A program made the translations under genes and the position numbers. This document shows positions 7,201 to 13,868 of a stretch of 64,000 nt of DNA, piece by piece; the stretch's first letter is position 1; every line of letters starts with the position of its first letter. The notes beneath the pieces were generated by a model that ran no database searches, was not told where the DNA came from, and saw only the letters and a program-made list of their open reading frames with translations. The DNA lies in the NCBI RefSeq assembly GCF_003268675.1, contig NZ_CP029378.1, positions 5,952,001-6,016,000 on the forward strand. Direction: 5' to 3'. This DNA comes from Streptomyces bacillaris (GTDB lineage: Bacteria; Actinomycetota; Actinomycetes; Streptomycetales; Streptomycetaceae).

Positions 7201-9597
7201 CCCGCGCGGCGAGACGCTGCTGAGCAGTCGGCCCACCTTGTCGTAGGTGTAGGTGGTCTTGCCGCCGGCCGCGTCGGTCTCGGAGGCGAGCCGTCCGCTT
7301 GCGTCGTAGGTGCGGGTGAGGGACTTGCCTGCCTGGTCGGTGGTCCGGGTCAGGTTCCCCACGTCGTCGTAGCCGAGCGTGGCGGTGTCGCCCGCCGGGT
7401 TGCGCACCGCCGTCAACTGCTCGGCGCCGTTGTACTCGTAGGTCGTCGTACGGCCCAGGGCGTCCGTGGCCGAGCTGAGCAGACCGCGGCCGTCATAGGT
7501 GTACTTCGTGGTGTACGCGGCCGGGTCGGCGCCGGAGGTGTTCCCGCGCGGGTCCGTCCTGGTCAGGACGCGACCCGCCTTGTCGTACGTGAACGTCGTC
7601 TTCTTGCCCAGCGGCGTGGTGACCGACGTCCGGTTGCCCGCGGTGTCGTACCCGTACCTGGTGACCTTGCCGCGCGGGCTCGTCATGGTCTCCAGCGAGC
7701 CGAGCGCTGTGTACGTGTAGACGGTCTTGCCACCCGTCGGGTCCGTCGCCGACGTCAGCCGGTTCGCGGTGTACACGTACGTCGTCTTGTTGCTGCGGCC
7801 GTCGGTGTGGCTGGTGAGGTTGCCCGCAGTGTCGTAGCCCCAGCTCTCCTTGTAGCCGAGCGTGGCCGGTGCGGTGCGGGTGAGCATCCGCCCCGCGGTG
7901 TCGTACGTCATCTCCGTGGTGTTGCCGCGCTGGTCGGTGATGGCAGCGGGGCGCAGCTGACGGTCGTAGTCGTAGGTGATGCTCTTGCCGTACGGGTCGA
8001 TCGTCTGCATCAGGACGTTGCTGGCGTAGACGTCGGTCCACACGCCGCCGTCGGGCGCGGTAGTGTGCGACTCGCTCTTGCCGTCCCAGGCGAACGTGGT
8101 GGTCTTGCCGTTCTGGTCGGTCTGGGACTTGACGCGGCCCGCGCTGTCGTAGACGTTGCTGACTTTGCCGCCCCCCGGGTCGGTGTAGGACGACAGCCGC
8201 TTGTTCGTGTCGTACGTGTACGAGGACGTCCTGCCCGCCGGGTCGGTTACCGAGGTCAGCAGGCCGTCGGTGTAGCCGTACGAGACCGACGTGCCGTCCG
8301 GCAAGCTCACCTTGGACAGCAGTCCGTCGGCGCCGGGTGTGAAGGAAGTGGTGCGGCCGGCGGCGTCCTTGACAGAGGCGAGCTTGCCCGACGCGTACGT
8401 CAGGCTCAGGCCCTTGCCCGCTGCGCCGACCACGGAGGTCAGCAGACCGGCGCTGTCGAAGGTCCGCACCGTGTGGTCCGGGGTGGTGACCGTATACGTA
8501 CTCGTCCCCTTGACCAGCTTGGCCGTCGTGCCCGCCGGGGCCGTGTACGTGCCGTCGCCCGCCTGCGTGAACACGAACGACGCCCCGTCGCCCGTCCGGT
8601 ACGTCACCTTCCCCGTCGCGAGGGTCAGCCGCGCGTCGAACGGCGTCGCCCAGCCGCGCCCCAGCAGACCGGTGGCGGTCGAGTCCGACCGATAGGTGCG
8701 CTCCAGAGTCAGCTGCACCCCCGGACCCGTCAGAGAGGCGTCGGTGAGCTGCTCGTAGAACATGCCGGTCGCCGTGTTGACCGGGTCGGCGCGGTGGGCC
8801 TGGGCGTAACAGGTGCAGGTGCCCGCTGCTGCGCCGGGGATGCCGGGCGTGTAGAAGGCCTCCACCAGCGGCGAGGTGGTGCCGCCCGGGCTCGAGCCGT
8901 CGGCGTTGTTCAGGAAGACCCAGGCGTAGTACTTCTTGCCGTCCGCCAGGATTCCGCCCAGTTCACTGCCGGCCCACCAAAAGCACTGGTCGGTGGGGTA
9001 TGAGTTACTCGACCACCAGTCGTAGCACCAGGCGCCGGTGTCCGGGGTGTCCCCGCTGGGGTCGTCGGTGGACTTCTTGATCTCCTGCTGGACGACGGGG
9101 AAGCCCGCCTCGTCCAGGACGTACAGCCACATCCCGGTGTACGTCGATCCCCGCTTCGGCAGTTTCACCTGCCCGCCGATCGACAGCATGCCGGGGTACG
9201 CGGTCGCCCAGGCCGACACCGAAATCGGGTTCTCGGGAGCAGCGGCGAGGCGCTGCGCGGCCGCGCTCGTCTCGGCGGCGGGACCGCGCTCAATGCGCTC
9301 CGTCTTTGGCCGGCCGTGAGGCGTGCCCTTGGCATTCCGCTCCGGCGCGTTCATATAGCCCCGCATGGGCGACAGTTCGTGTCGGTCCTTTGCGACCTGC
9401 TTGCGGCGCTCGGCCAGCGTCATTGCCTTGGGTGGATCGGGCAGGTCCTCGGCCGTACGGGCCTTGACCTGGGCGACGCCCGCCGCAGCACCGCCCGGCC
9501 GGTCCCGGGGAGCCGCCCAGGATGGGGCGGCAGCCGATATCGCAAGGAGAATGAAGGCCAGGAAGGCCGTGACGAGTCTTCGCGCTTGTGTGCGCAT
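4252..9597 (-). CDS. Secreted RHS/YD-repeat polymorphic toxin
   Basis: Encodes 1781 residues. Residues 1-28 are a Sec signal peptide (basic MRTQARR, hydrophobic core, cut near SWA-AP). An N-terminal region follows, then a DUF6531-type motif (DPVNTATGMFYEQ, about 290) and several dozen YD repeats of the form YDxxGnlTsxTDxxGxxTxY. Next is the RHS core, closing with DLHARQYDTATGRFTRSDP and LTDPSGL at about 1516, the usual border before a variable toxin tip. The C-terminal 265 residues differ in composition and base use. They end in an alpha-helical region with HELYESNWMRQHG (about 1736), whose HExxE-like histidine and glutamate could be catalytic or metal-binding; the tip family is not recognised. 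Such proteins form a beta-cage around the toxin and act in contact competition. The next gene is the probable immunity gene. The island lies between two copies of an IS. ATG start with AGGTG upstream. Confidence 0.88.
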   Translation of the reverse strand: MRTQARRLVTAFLAFILLAISAAAPSWAAPRDRPGGAAAGVAQVKARTAEDLPDPPKAMTLAERRKQVAKDRHELSPMRGYMNAPERNAKGTPHGRPKTERIERGPAAETSAAAQRLAAAPENPISVSAWATAYPGMLSIGGQVKLPKRGSTYTGMWLYVLDEAGFPVVQQEIKKSTDDPSGDTPDTGAWCYDWWSSNSYPTDQCFWWAGSELGGILADGKKYYAWVFLNNADGSSPGGTTSPLVEAFYTPGIPGAAAGTCTCYAQAHRADPVNTATGMFYEQLTDASLTGPGVQLTLERTYRSDSTATGLLGRGWATPFDARLTLATGKVTYRTGDGASFVFTQAGDGTYTAPAGTTAKLVKGTSTYTVTTPDHTVRTFDSAGLLTSVVGAAGKGLSLTYASGKLASVKDAAGRTTSFTPGADGLLSKVSLPDGTSVSYGYTDGLLTSVTDPAGRTSSYTYDTNKRLSSYTDPGGGKVSNVYDSAGRVKSQTDQNGKTTTFAWDGKSESHTTAPDGGVWTDVYASNVLMQTIDPYGKSITYDYDRQLRPAAITDQRGNTTEMTYDTAGRMLTRTAPATLGYKESWGYDTAGNLTSHTDGRSNKTTYVYTANRLTSATDPTGGKTVYTYTALGSLETMTSPRGKVTRYGYDTAGNRTSVTTPLGKKTTFTYDKAGRVLTRTDPRGNTSGADPAAYTTKYTYDGRGLLSSATDALGRTTTYEYNGAEQLTAVRNPAGDTATLGYDDVGNLTRTTDQAGKSLTRTYDASGRLASETDAAGGKTTYTYDKVGRLLSSVSPRGNVSGTDPAAYTTSYVYDAVGNLTETTGPTGAITKTTYDAINRPLVVTDPLGHTTGYTYDANDNVTKTTDAAGKTTTAVHDKNNRLSSSTDQLGKTTTYAYDADGNLLSRTSPLGHKSSWTYDSDGRQATAVDPRGNATGADPAQYTTTYGYDPAGNPTKVTNPLGGVTTTAYDALGKLVERKDADGRITSYGYDDLDQLTKVTAPDGAVTAYGYDKLGNLTERTDANGHVTAYGYDATHRLTSVTDPLERKTTYAYDAEGNVTGKTTPRGTTGYTYDPRGLLTKIDYSDATPDATFGYDDAGQLTARANSKITEDFVYDSVGNLTKTRGFAYTYDAAGQMLTRKYSDGNTITYTYDADGRTATMAADGKATRYTWDPTGNLVTSALPNTETEDRTYDRAGRVTAVTATKAGATVTKTAMTLSAAGLPSRVDVTRAGVGTGGYDLTYDAAGRLTSGCAPQPWVTGCAAGRTTSYTYDKVGNRLTSTLGTVSTSYAYDAADQLTSTTTGTTTTAYDHDAEGNRTKAGADTYTYDLAGQISAATVGGAAYTYDHDASGNQVATLKDGTVTHRTQWDPNAPLPILATEYDSAWAVKQSYRYDPLGQPTATKTGAGALFFYHHDIQGSPVDVAGSTGTLYQRWAYDSFGTRVLNTTTSGAPASTPSYTGARYETSTGNLDLHARQYDTATGRFTRSDPAARDLSTPYVSAYAYADNVPSMLTDPSGLTPDDPNNDRVDSLGEALGIFGDAFVDVAKSPFVFLGDLEDAFTGENGGADAFIDKYLPVRPAYRLYRAEYMLRQQGCDALADLYAETTDELAQQLVLTGVGGLTGWRRTAVATERELQSGGSSFRRPRSEMDFELEWADHAYDAIRTNAQLDRVAQTAASRGYSAADINQIYNHLFVELHQLDAGMLRFDANPRIAKAWERLQNGNPHPSDFDLLAHELYESNWMRQHGDQNYRRAHQATLDAGRTWNEHAPAADGIGFR

Positions 9598-9977
9598 GGC
9601 GGATCACCTGTGAGGCAGCAGCGAGCAGAGACATCGGTGATGTTGAGCCACAAAGTTGCCGCAGTAACGCGCGGTACGAAATGCGGCTGGATTGCGGTGG
9701 CAAGGCTGAAGTAATGAGAGGGGAAGCGCATGGTCACGAGGGTGGCCAAGGGCGGGCAGGTGCTCAAGTTGGCGTGGACGCGACGATGCGAGCGGGCCGG
9801 TGTACGTGAACGCGCCATCACCGGTGGAGGACTGGGCAGAGGACAGCCCTCGAACGGGCGAGGCAGCCCAGGTCGCGAGGCCGCCACGGACGGCGCTGCG
9901 AGGCCGACCCGGGAGCAGGCACAGAGGCCGAGCGCGCACCGGACGGCCTCGACGTGTGAGTGGGCGTGTTAGTGGCA
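9598..9977. other. Region upstream of the RHS gene, no independent gene seen
   Basis: About 380 bp that should hold the RHS promoter on the minus strand. No ribosomal, tRNA or palindromic element was recognised. The only long minus-strand frame here is a readthrough extension of the IS accessory gene from the right, with arbitrary-looking composition. Confidence 0.4.
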
Positions 9978-10521
9978 GGTCACGCGGATGAGCCGGCGTC
10001 TGGCACGGCCGACCGGCACTGAACGCCCCCCACGCCTCCAGGAGGAGCCACCCGCGCTCCGGCAGACGCCGGGCCTTCGAGCGCACCCCCTCGACCTTCG
10101 CCGACGATGTCTCCAAGCCCAGCCGAGCCGTGTTCTCCCTGGCTTTCAGCGGTTGCCGGCCCGCGGGCTGCCGCTCGTCGAGCACGCCCGGAATCCGCTG
10201 GTAGTCCGGCACCAGCACCGTCACCAACAGTCCTTCGCGCCACGGCGGCACGATCGAGCCCGGCACCGGTGCGGGCGAGGACACGGATTCGGCCGCCGCC
10301 TCGGCCTCGGTCACGGCGGTGGTCTCGGCAGCCGAGGCCGCCAGGACCTCCATCAGCTCCTCCCGCGCGATCACCCGCCGGTCCAGCTCGATCTCCGCGG
10401 CCTCCAACACCCCAGCCAGCCGCGCGGCTTCCTCCCCCAAGCCCTCCACCCGCACCCGGGCCGCTGCCTCCCGCTCCTCCAGCATTCCCAGCACCCACGC
10501 CATCGCGCACCCCTCGATCAC
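9604..10521 (-). CDS. IS accessory protein: coiled coil plus winged-helix-like domain, with readthrough tail
   Basis: Residues 1-167 are element-encoded. A basic/acidic helical N terminus (MAWVLGMLEEREAAARVRVE then GLGEEAARLAGVLEAAEIEL) predicts a coiled coil. A low-complexity A/E/S linker follows, then WREGLLVTVLVPDYQRI, and a helix-turn-helix-like block (PLKARENTARLGLETSSAKV, then EGVRSKARRLPERGWLL). Similar coiled-coil/winged-helix proteins are, from memory, frequent in Streptomyces and annotated as hypothetical. In copy 1 this frame ends shortly after AFSAGRR; here a 10-bp deletion shifts the end, and the frame runs on for about 130 residues of unrelated sequence, so the natural C terminus is lost. 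The start could be 10,521 or the ATG at 10,503. A role in regulating transposition or binding the element ends is conjecture. Confidence 0.5.
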   Translation of the reverse strand: MIEGCAMAWVLGMLEEREAAARVRVEGLGEEAARLAGVLEAAEIELDRRVIAREELMEVLAASAAETTAVTEAEAAAESVSSPAPVPGSIVPPWREGLLVTVLVPDYQRIPGVLDERQPAGRQPLKARENTARLGLETSSAKVEGVRSKARRLPERGWLLLEAWGAFSAGRPCQTPAHPRDLPLTRPLTRRGRPVRARPLCLLPGRPRSAVRGGLATWAASPVRGLSSAQSSTGDGAFTYTGPLASSRPRQLEHLPALGHPRDHALPLSLLQPCHRNPAAFRTARYCGNFVAQHHRCLCSLLPHR

Positions 10522-10616
10522 GGAGCCGAAACAAGACGCCGCATGCCTCCCTCACGCCGAGCTAGAACATGCCTGACCAGCGGAAATCAGGCGATCACGT
10601 TCGGTTGAGATACGGC
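9978..10616 (+). mobile_element. IS5-type element, degraded copy 2 (transposase lost)
   Basis: Homologous to 3030-3344 in the same orientation. It opens with the last transposase codons (GTCACGCGGATGAGCCGGCG), then carries the accessory gene in full, and ends at the same terminal repeat (TTCGGTTGAGATACGGC, ending 10,616). Almost the whole transposase and the left terminal repeat are missing. Relative to copy 1 there is a 10-bp deletion near 10,008 (ATGGGCCGCC missing), and the roughly 335 bp absent from copy 1 are present here. The two copies are therefore complementary remnants in direct orientation, bracketing the RHS island. Confidence 0.72.
10596..10616. repeat. Right terminal repeat of IS copy 2
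   Basis: Contains TTCGGTTGAGATACGGC as at 3328-3344. The flanking 60 bp to its left are also nearly identical to those at 3285-3343. Confidence 0.7.
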
Positions 10617-10797
10617 TTCTCAGCCCGCCTCATTTCCCGTACGAGAAGTCCTGTGCCCTGTGCTCCGACGGTGCCGGAACAGGGCTGCCGACGACCGGCG
10701 AATGGACGAACCGGTGAAGTTCAGCGGCCGGACCGGCTCCGTGCGGGCATCTGTTGCCGGGGACGGGCGACGCGCTGTGATCACGCCGCCCGCCCCG

Positions 10798-11169
10798 TCA
10801 GTGACCGTCCTCGCTTCGGCGGAACTCGTGGACCACCTGGATCTCGCCGACGATGTGGGCGTTGAACTCCTCCAGCTCCTCGGCCGGAACCCAGAGTTCG
10901 AGGATCGTCCGCCCGCCGGCCTGCTGCACGGGATACCGGCTCAGGAACTCCGACTCGACGTCGAAACGGGTGACGAAGCCGGCGCCGTCGTGCTTCACGT
11001 TCCAGTCCCGCGCGATTCTGATCGCATAGTCCTCGTTCAGGACCGGGTAGAAGATCGGCTGCTCGGGCAGCCGGGGCGGCCAGGCGCGCCAGTTCAGCTC
11101 CCGGACCAGCTCCAGCTCCTTGGGGCCGGTGGGGCGCCACAGGGTCGTCGTCGCTCGGCGGCTGGTCAT
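10798..11169 (-). CDS. Conserved small protein of the type annotated ADP-ribosylation/crystallin J1
   Basis: Encodes 123 residues from ATG 11,169. It begins MTSRRATTTLWRPTGPKELE and contains LPEQPIFYPVLNEDYAIRIA, RDWNVKHDGAGFVTRFDVES and QQAGGRTILELWVPAEELEE, a highly conserved soluble protein of actinomycetes. From memory, database entries call it ADP-ribosylation/crystallin J1, but it lacks the ADP-ribosylglycohydrolase metal motifs, so the name should not be read as activity. It has no signal peptide or membrane segment. The frame is open far upstream on this strand; this start was chosen because homologous sequence begins here and an AGAG-containing weak ribosome site precedes it. Monocistronic. 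Confidence 0.7.
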   Translation of the reverse strand: MTSRRATTTLWRPTGPKELELVRELNWRAWPPRLPEQPIFYPVLNEDYAIRIARDWNVKHDGAGFVTRFDVESEFLSRYPVQQAGGRTILELWVPAEELEEFNAHIVGEIQVVHEFRRSEDGH

Positions 11170-11318
11170 GGGGGTGCTCTCTGGCCGTGGGCCGCCGGGG
11201 GTGGCGGGCCGGGAGGTCGGACGATACCGGTGTTGCGGGGGTGGTGGCGACGTGGTTTTCGTGCGCTGGTCGGGGCTGTGACCAGCGGATACGGGGCGTT
11301 GGCTGGGGTGCGGCCGTG

Positions 11319-11483
11319 CGGGGCGCCGCCCCGGGCCCCTCGTGGGGCGCTGCCCCGGACCCCGCTCCTCAAGCGCCGGACGGGCTGGAATTCGCGGAGG
11401 AGCTGGATTTCCGGGCCCCCGGCGGTGAACGGGTGTCCCTGGTCCGGGGCGGAAGGATGTCCTCAAGCGCCGGACGGGCTGGA
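11319..11483. repeat. Copies of a common Streptomyces intergenic repeat (CTCAAGCGCCGGACGGGCTGG)
   Basis: The word CTCAAGCGCCGGACGGGCTG occurs at 11,368-11,388 preceded by GCCCCGGACCCCGCTC, and again from 11,462. This GGGGC-GCCCCGGACCCC-CTCAAGCGCCGGACGGGCTGGA string is, from memory, scattered many times through Streptomyces chromosomes between genes. The second copy forms the last codons of the TetR gene (NPSSPSGA-stop), so that regulator's C terminus derives from the repeat. Confidence 0.6.
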
Positions 11484-12170
11484 GGGGTTCCCGGACAGGT
11501 TGGAGGAGGGGGCGCCCGCGCCGGATGGGGCGGACGGGCTGGAATCGGTGGACGGGCCGGAAGGCGGGCCCACGTGGGACCGGCAGTGGGCCACGAATGC
11601 CTCCAGGGCCAGTTCGAAGGCCGCGTCCGCTCTTCTCGGGCCCGTCGCCGCCAGGGCCTCCGCCAGTTTCGCCGTCTCCGGGGAGTCCTGCGGCAGCTCC
11701 CACATCGTCTCCGGGGCGGCCAGGTCCAGGGCCGAGCCCAGGACCAGGTTCTCCAGGGCCGTGATCACCGTCATCACCCGCGCCACGGGGAAGCCGGTCT
11801 TCAGGAGCAGGCGGACCGCGTGTTCGTACTGGGCCAGGACCTTCGGGGCCCGTACGGGGGAGGTCATCAGGAGCGGGATCGTGTGGGGGTGGGCGGCGAA
11901 GGCGGCCCGGTAGGAGCGGGCCCAGGCGGTCAGGGCCCGGTCCCAGGGGCGGAGGTCGAGCGTGGCCGTGTCGATGGAGGCGCTGACGCGTTCGCGTACC
12001 AGCTCGATCACCCCGGCCCGGCCGTCCACATGGTGGTACACCGAACCCGTCTGCACCCCCAGCCTCCGGGCCACCTGGGGGACGCTGAACTCGCCCTGCT
12101 CGTCGATGAGTTCGAGCGCCGTGGCGCCGATGCGCTCCCGGTCGAGCAGCGGTGTGCGCGGCCGTCCCAT
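11463..12170 (-). CDS. TetR-family transcriptional regulator
   Basis: Encodes 235 residues with an N-terminal HTH: MGRPRTPLLDRERIGATALE, then GEFSVPQVARRLGVQTGSVY and HHVDGRAGVIELVRERV. This is the GSVYHHV variant of the TetR recognition helix. A TetR_C-type helical ligand domain follows (about 80-195). The last 35 residues are a Ser/Pro/Gly-rich tail encoded in a chromosomal repeat and are probably dispensable. The gene is divergent from an amino-acid permease/amidohydrolase pair across about 190 bp with a palindrome, so it is likely their repressor, binding a permeated substrate or its product. ATG start with AGGAG 8 bp upstream. Confidence 0.88.
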   Translation of the reverse strand: MGRPRTPLLDRERIGATALELIDEQGEFSVPQVARRLGVQTGSVYHHVDGRAGVIELVRERVSASIDTATLDLRPWDRALTAWARSYRAAFAAHPHTIPLLMTSPVRAPKVLAQYEHAVRLLLKTGFPVARVMTVITALENLVLGSALDLAAPETMWELPQDSPETAKLAEALAATGPRRADAAFELALEAFVAHCRSHVGPPSGPSTDSSPSAPSGAGAPSSNLSGNPSSPSGA

Positions 12171-12238
12171 GTGCGGTTCTCCTGATCTGCGGTGGCGAAG
12201 GTCTTCCCCGATGGCCTGGGGTGAGGCTACATTCCCCG

Positions 12239-12264
12239 AAACCGAAAGGCTTTAGGTTTAGCCT
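12239..12264. promoter_or_regulatory. Palindromic operator candidate in the TetR/permease intergenic region
   Basis: AGGCT-TTAGGTTT-AGCCT is a 5-bp-arm inverted repeat over 18 bp, nested with AAACC...GGTTT just outside. It lies in the AT-richest part of the 193-bp divergent promoter region, where a TetR dimer would be expected to bind. Resemblance to an iron box is limited to one half (TTAGG), so I do not call it one. Confidence 0.45.
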
Positions 12265-12265
12265 C

Positions 12266-12301
12266 GTCGGGTCCGTCGGGTCCGTCGGGTCCGTCGGGTC
12301 C
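12266..12301. repeat. Four tandem copies of the 9-bp unit GTCGGGTCC
   Basis: Four perfect copies run head to tail, followed by a degenerate fifth, in the leader of the permease gene. A perfect short tandem repeat of this kind is prone to copy-number change and could alter the spacing between promoter and start codon. Confidence 0.8.
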
Positions 12302-12363
12302 GCCCGGTCCCGTGTCGTGCGACCGCCGCCTGCCCGCCTGCCGCAGAAGGGCTCCTCCTGCAC

Positions 12364-13845
12364 ATGTCTGCGCCCACCCTCAGAAAAGGCACCCTCGGCA
12401 CCGCCGACATCGCCTTCTTCGTCGTCTCCGCCGCCGCCCCGCTCACCGTCATGGCCGGCGTCGCCCCCATCGCCCTCCTGCTCGGCGGCATCGGCGCCCC
12501 GGTCGGCTACCTGGTCGCGGGCGTCACCCTCGCGGTCTTCGCCGTCGGGTTCACCACGATGAGCCGCCACGTCCGCAGCGCCGGGGCCTTCTACGCGTAC
12601 ATCACGCGCGGGCTCGGCAGGCCCGTCGGGATCGCCGCCGCGCTCATCGCCATGCTCGGCTACAACGGCATGGAGATCGGCGTGTACGGACTCCTCGGCT
12701 CCGCCACCGCCGACACCTCCCGTGCCCTGTGGGGCATCGACGTGCCCTGGCTGCCCGTCTCCCTCCTCGGGCTGGCGCTCATCTGGTACGGCGGCTTCCG
12801 CTCCATCGACTTCGGTGCCAAGGTCCTGGGCGTTCTGCTCGTCGCCGAGACCGGGATTCTCGTTCTGCTCGCGGGCGGGGTGCTGCTGGAAGGCGGCTCC
12901 TCCGAGGGGCTTTCGCTCGCCTCCTTCTCCGCCGGGAACGTCTTCGTCCCTGGCATGGCCGCCGTCCTCGCCTGCGCCTTCGCCGCCTTCACCGGGTTCG
13001 AGTCCACCGTCATCTACCGCCGCGAGGCACGTGCCCCGGAGCGGACCGTTCCGCGCGCCACCTACATCGCCGTCGGCTTCCTCGGGCTCTTCTACGCCTT
13101 CATCGTCTGGACCGTCGTCCAGGCCTTCGGGGACGCGAAGGTCGTCCAGGCCGCCGCCGACGATCCCGGTGGGCTCTTCTTCTCCGCCATCACCACCTAC
13201 GTCGGGCCCTGGGCCGCCGACCTGATGCACATCCTCATCGTCACCAGCGTCCTCGCCTCGCTGCTCGCCTTCCACAACGCGATCAACCGGTACGGGCTCG
13301 CCCTCGCCGAGGAAGGCGTCCTGCCCGCCGCCCTCGGGCGCGTCCACCCGCGCCACCGCTCCCCGTACGTCGCCGGGGCCGCGCAGACCGTGCTCGGGGC
13401 GCTCGTCGTCACCGGCTTCGCCGCCGCGGGAGCCGACCCGTACGCGCAGCTCCTGCTCTGGGTCAACACCCCGGGCATGATCGGGCTCATGGTCCTCCAG
13501 TTGCTCGCCGCTCTGGCCGTGTTCCTCTTCTTCCGGAGGATTCCGCACCGCGAAGGCCGCCTGCGCACCGTCGTCGCCCCGCTGGTGGCGGCCGTGCTGC
13601 TGACCGGGGCCATCGGGCTCGTCTCGTACAACGTGGACCTGTTCACCGGGGCCTCCACCGCCGTGAACGTCCTCCTCGTCGCGCTCGTGCCCGGCGTCTT
13701 CCTGCTCGGGCTCCTCCTCGCCCGCCGCCTCCGGCGCCACCGGCCCGAGGTGTACGCCTCCTTCGCCGCCGAGCCGCCGCAGGAGGGCCACGAGGGCCTC
13801 CCGGACCCGCCCGCGCAACCCGTCTCCACCTCCGTAACCCTCTGA
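12364..13845 (+). CDS. APC-superfamily amino-acid permease
   Basis: Encodes 493 residues, almost wholly hydrophobic, with about 12 predicted transmembrane helices. The first pair is the APC signature: LGTADIAFFVVSAAAPLTVM and the discontinuous helix with GGIGAPVGYL. Also visible are SRHVRSAGAFYAYITRGLG after helix 2 and AAFTGFESTVIYRREARAPE in helix 6 and its loop. The last 40 residues are cytoplasmic and charged. It should import an amino acid or amine by cation symport or antiport. An amidohydrolase follows 23 bp downstream and a TetR gene is divergent, suggesting uptake plus hydrolysis of an amide or N-acyl compound. The ribosome site in front of ATG is weak. The substrate is not deducible. 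Confidence 0.88.
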   Translation: MSAPTLRKGTLGTADIAFFVVSAAAPLTVMAGVAPIALLLGGIGAPVGYLVAGVTLAVFAVGFTTMSRHVRSAGAFYAYITRGLGRPVGIAAALIAMLGYNGMEIGVYGLLGSATADTSRALWGIDVPWLPVSLLGLALIWYGGFRSIDFGAKVLGVLLVAETGILVLLAGGVLLEGGSSEGLSLASFSAGNVFVPGMAAVLACAFAAFTGFESTVIYRREARAPERTVPRATYIAVGFLGLFYAFIVWTVVQAFGDAKVVQAAADDPGGLFFSAITTYVGPWAADLMHILIVTSVLASLLAFHNAINRYGLALAEEGVLPAALGRVHPRHRSPYVAGAAQTVLGALVVTGFAAAGADPYAQLLLWVNTPGMIGLMVLQLLAALAVFLFFRRIPHREGRLRTVVAPLVAAVLLTGAIGLVSYNVDLFTGASTAVNVLLVALVPGVFLLGLLLARRLRRHRPEVYASFAAEPPQEGHEGLPDPPAQPVSTSVTL

Positions 13846-13868
13846 CCAGCCTGCAAGGAGCCTTCACC

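Noticed and set aside
4285-9003. Long plus-strand open frames (782 and 715 codons) opposite the RHS gene
   Set aside because: They are antisense shadows of the repetitive YD coding sequence; composition is Val/Gly/Arg-rich, with no domain and no ribosome site.
12239-12264. Iron box at the TetR/permease promoter
   Set aside because: Only one half-site (TTAGG) matches; the second half is missing, unlike the clear box at 34,473.
11170-13818. Very long minus-strand frame through the permease region (about 1000 codons)
   Set aside because: Only its last 123 codons (the crystallin J1-type gene) resemble protein; the rest is antisense to the permease and the TetR gene's other frames.
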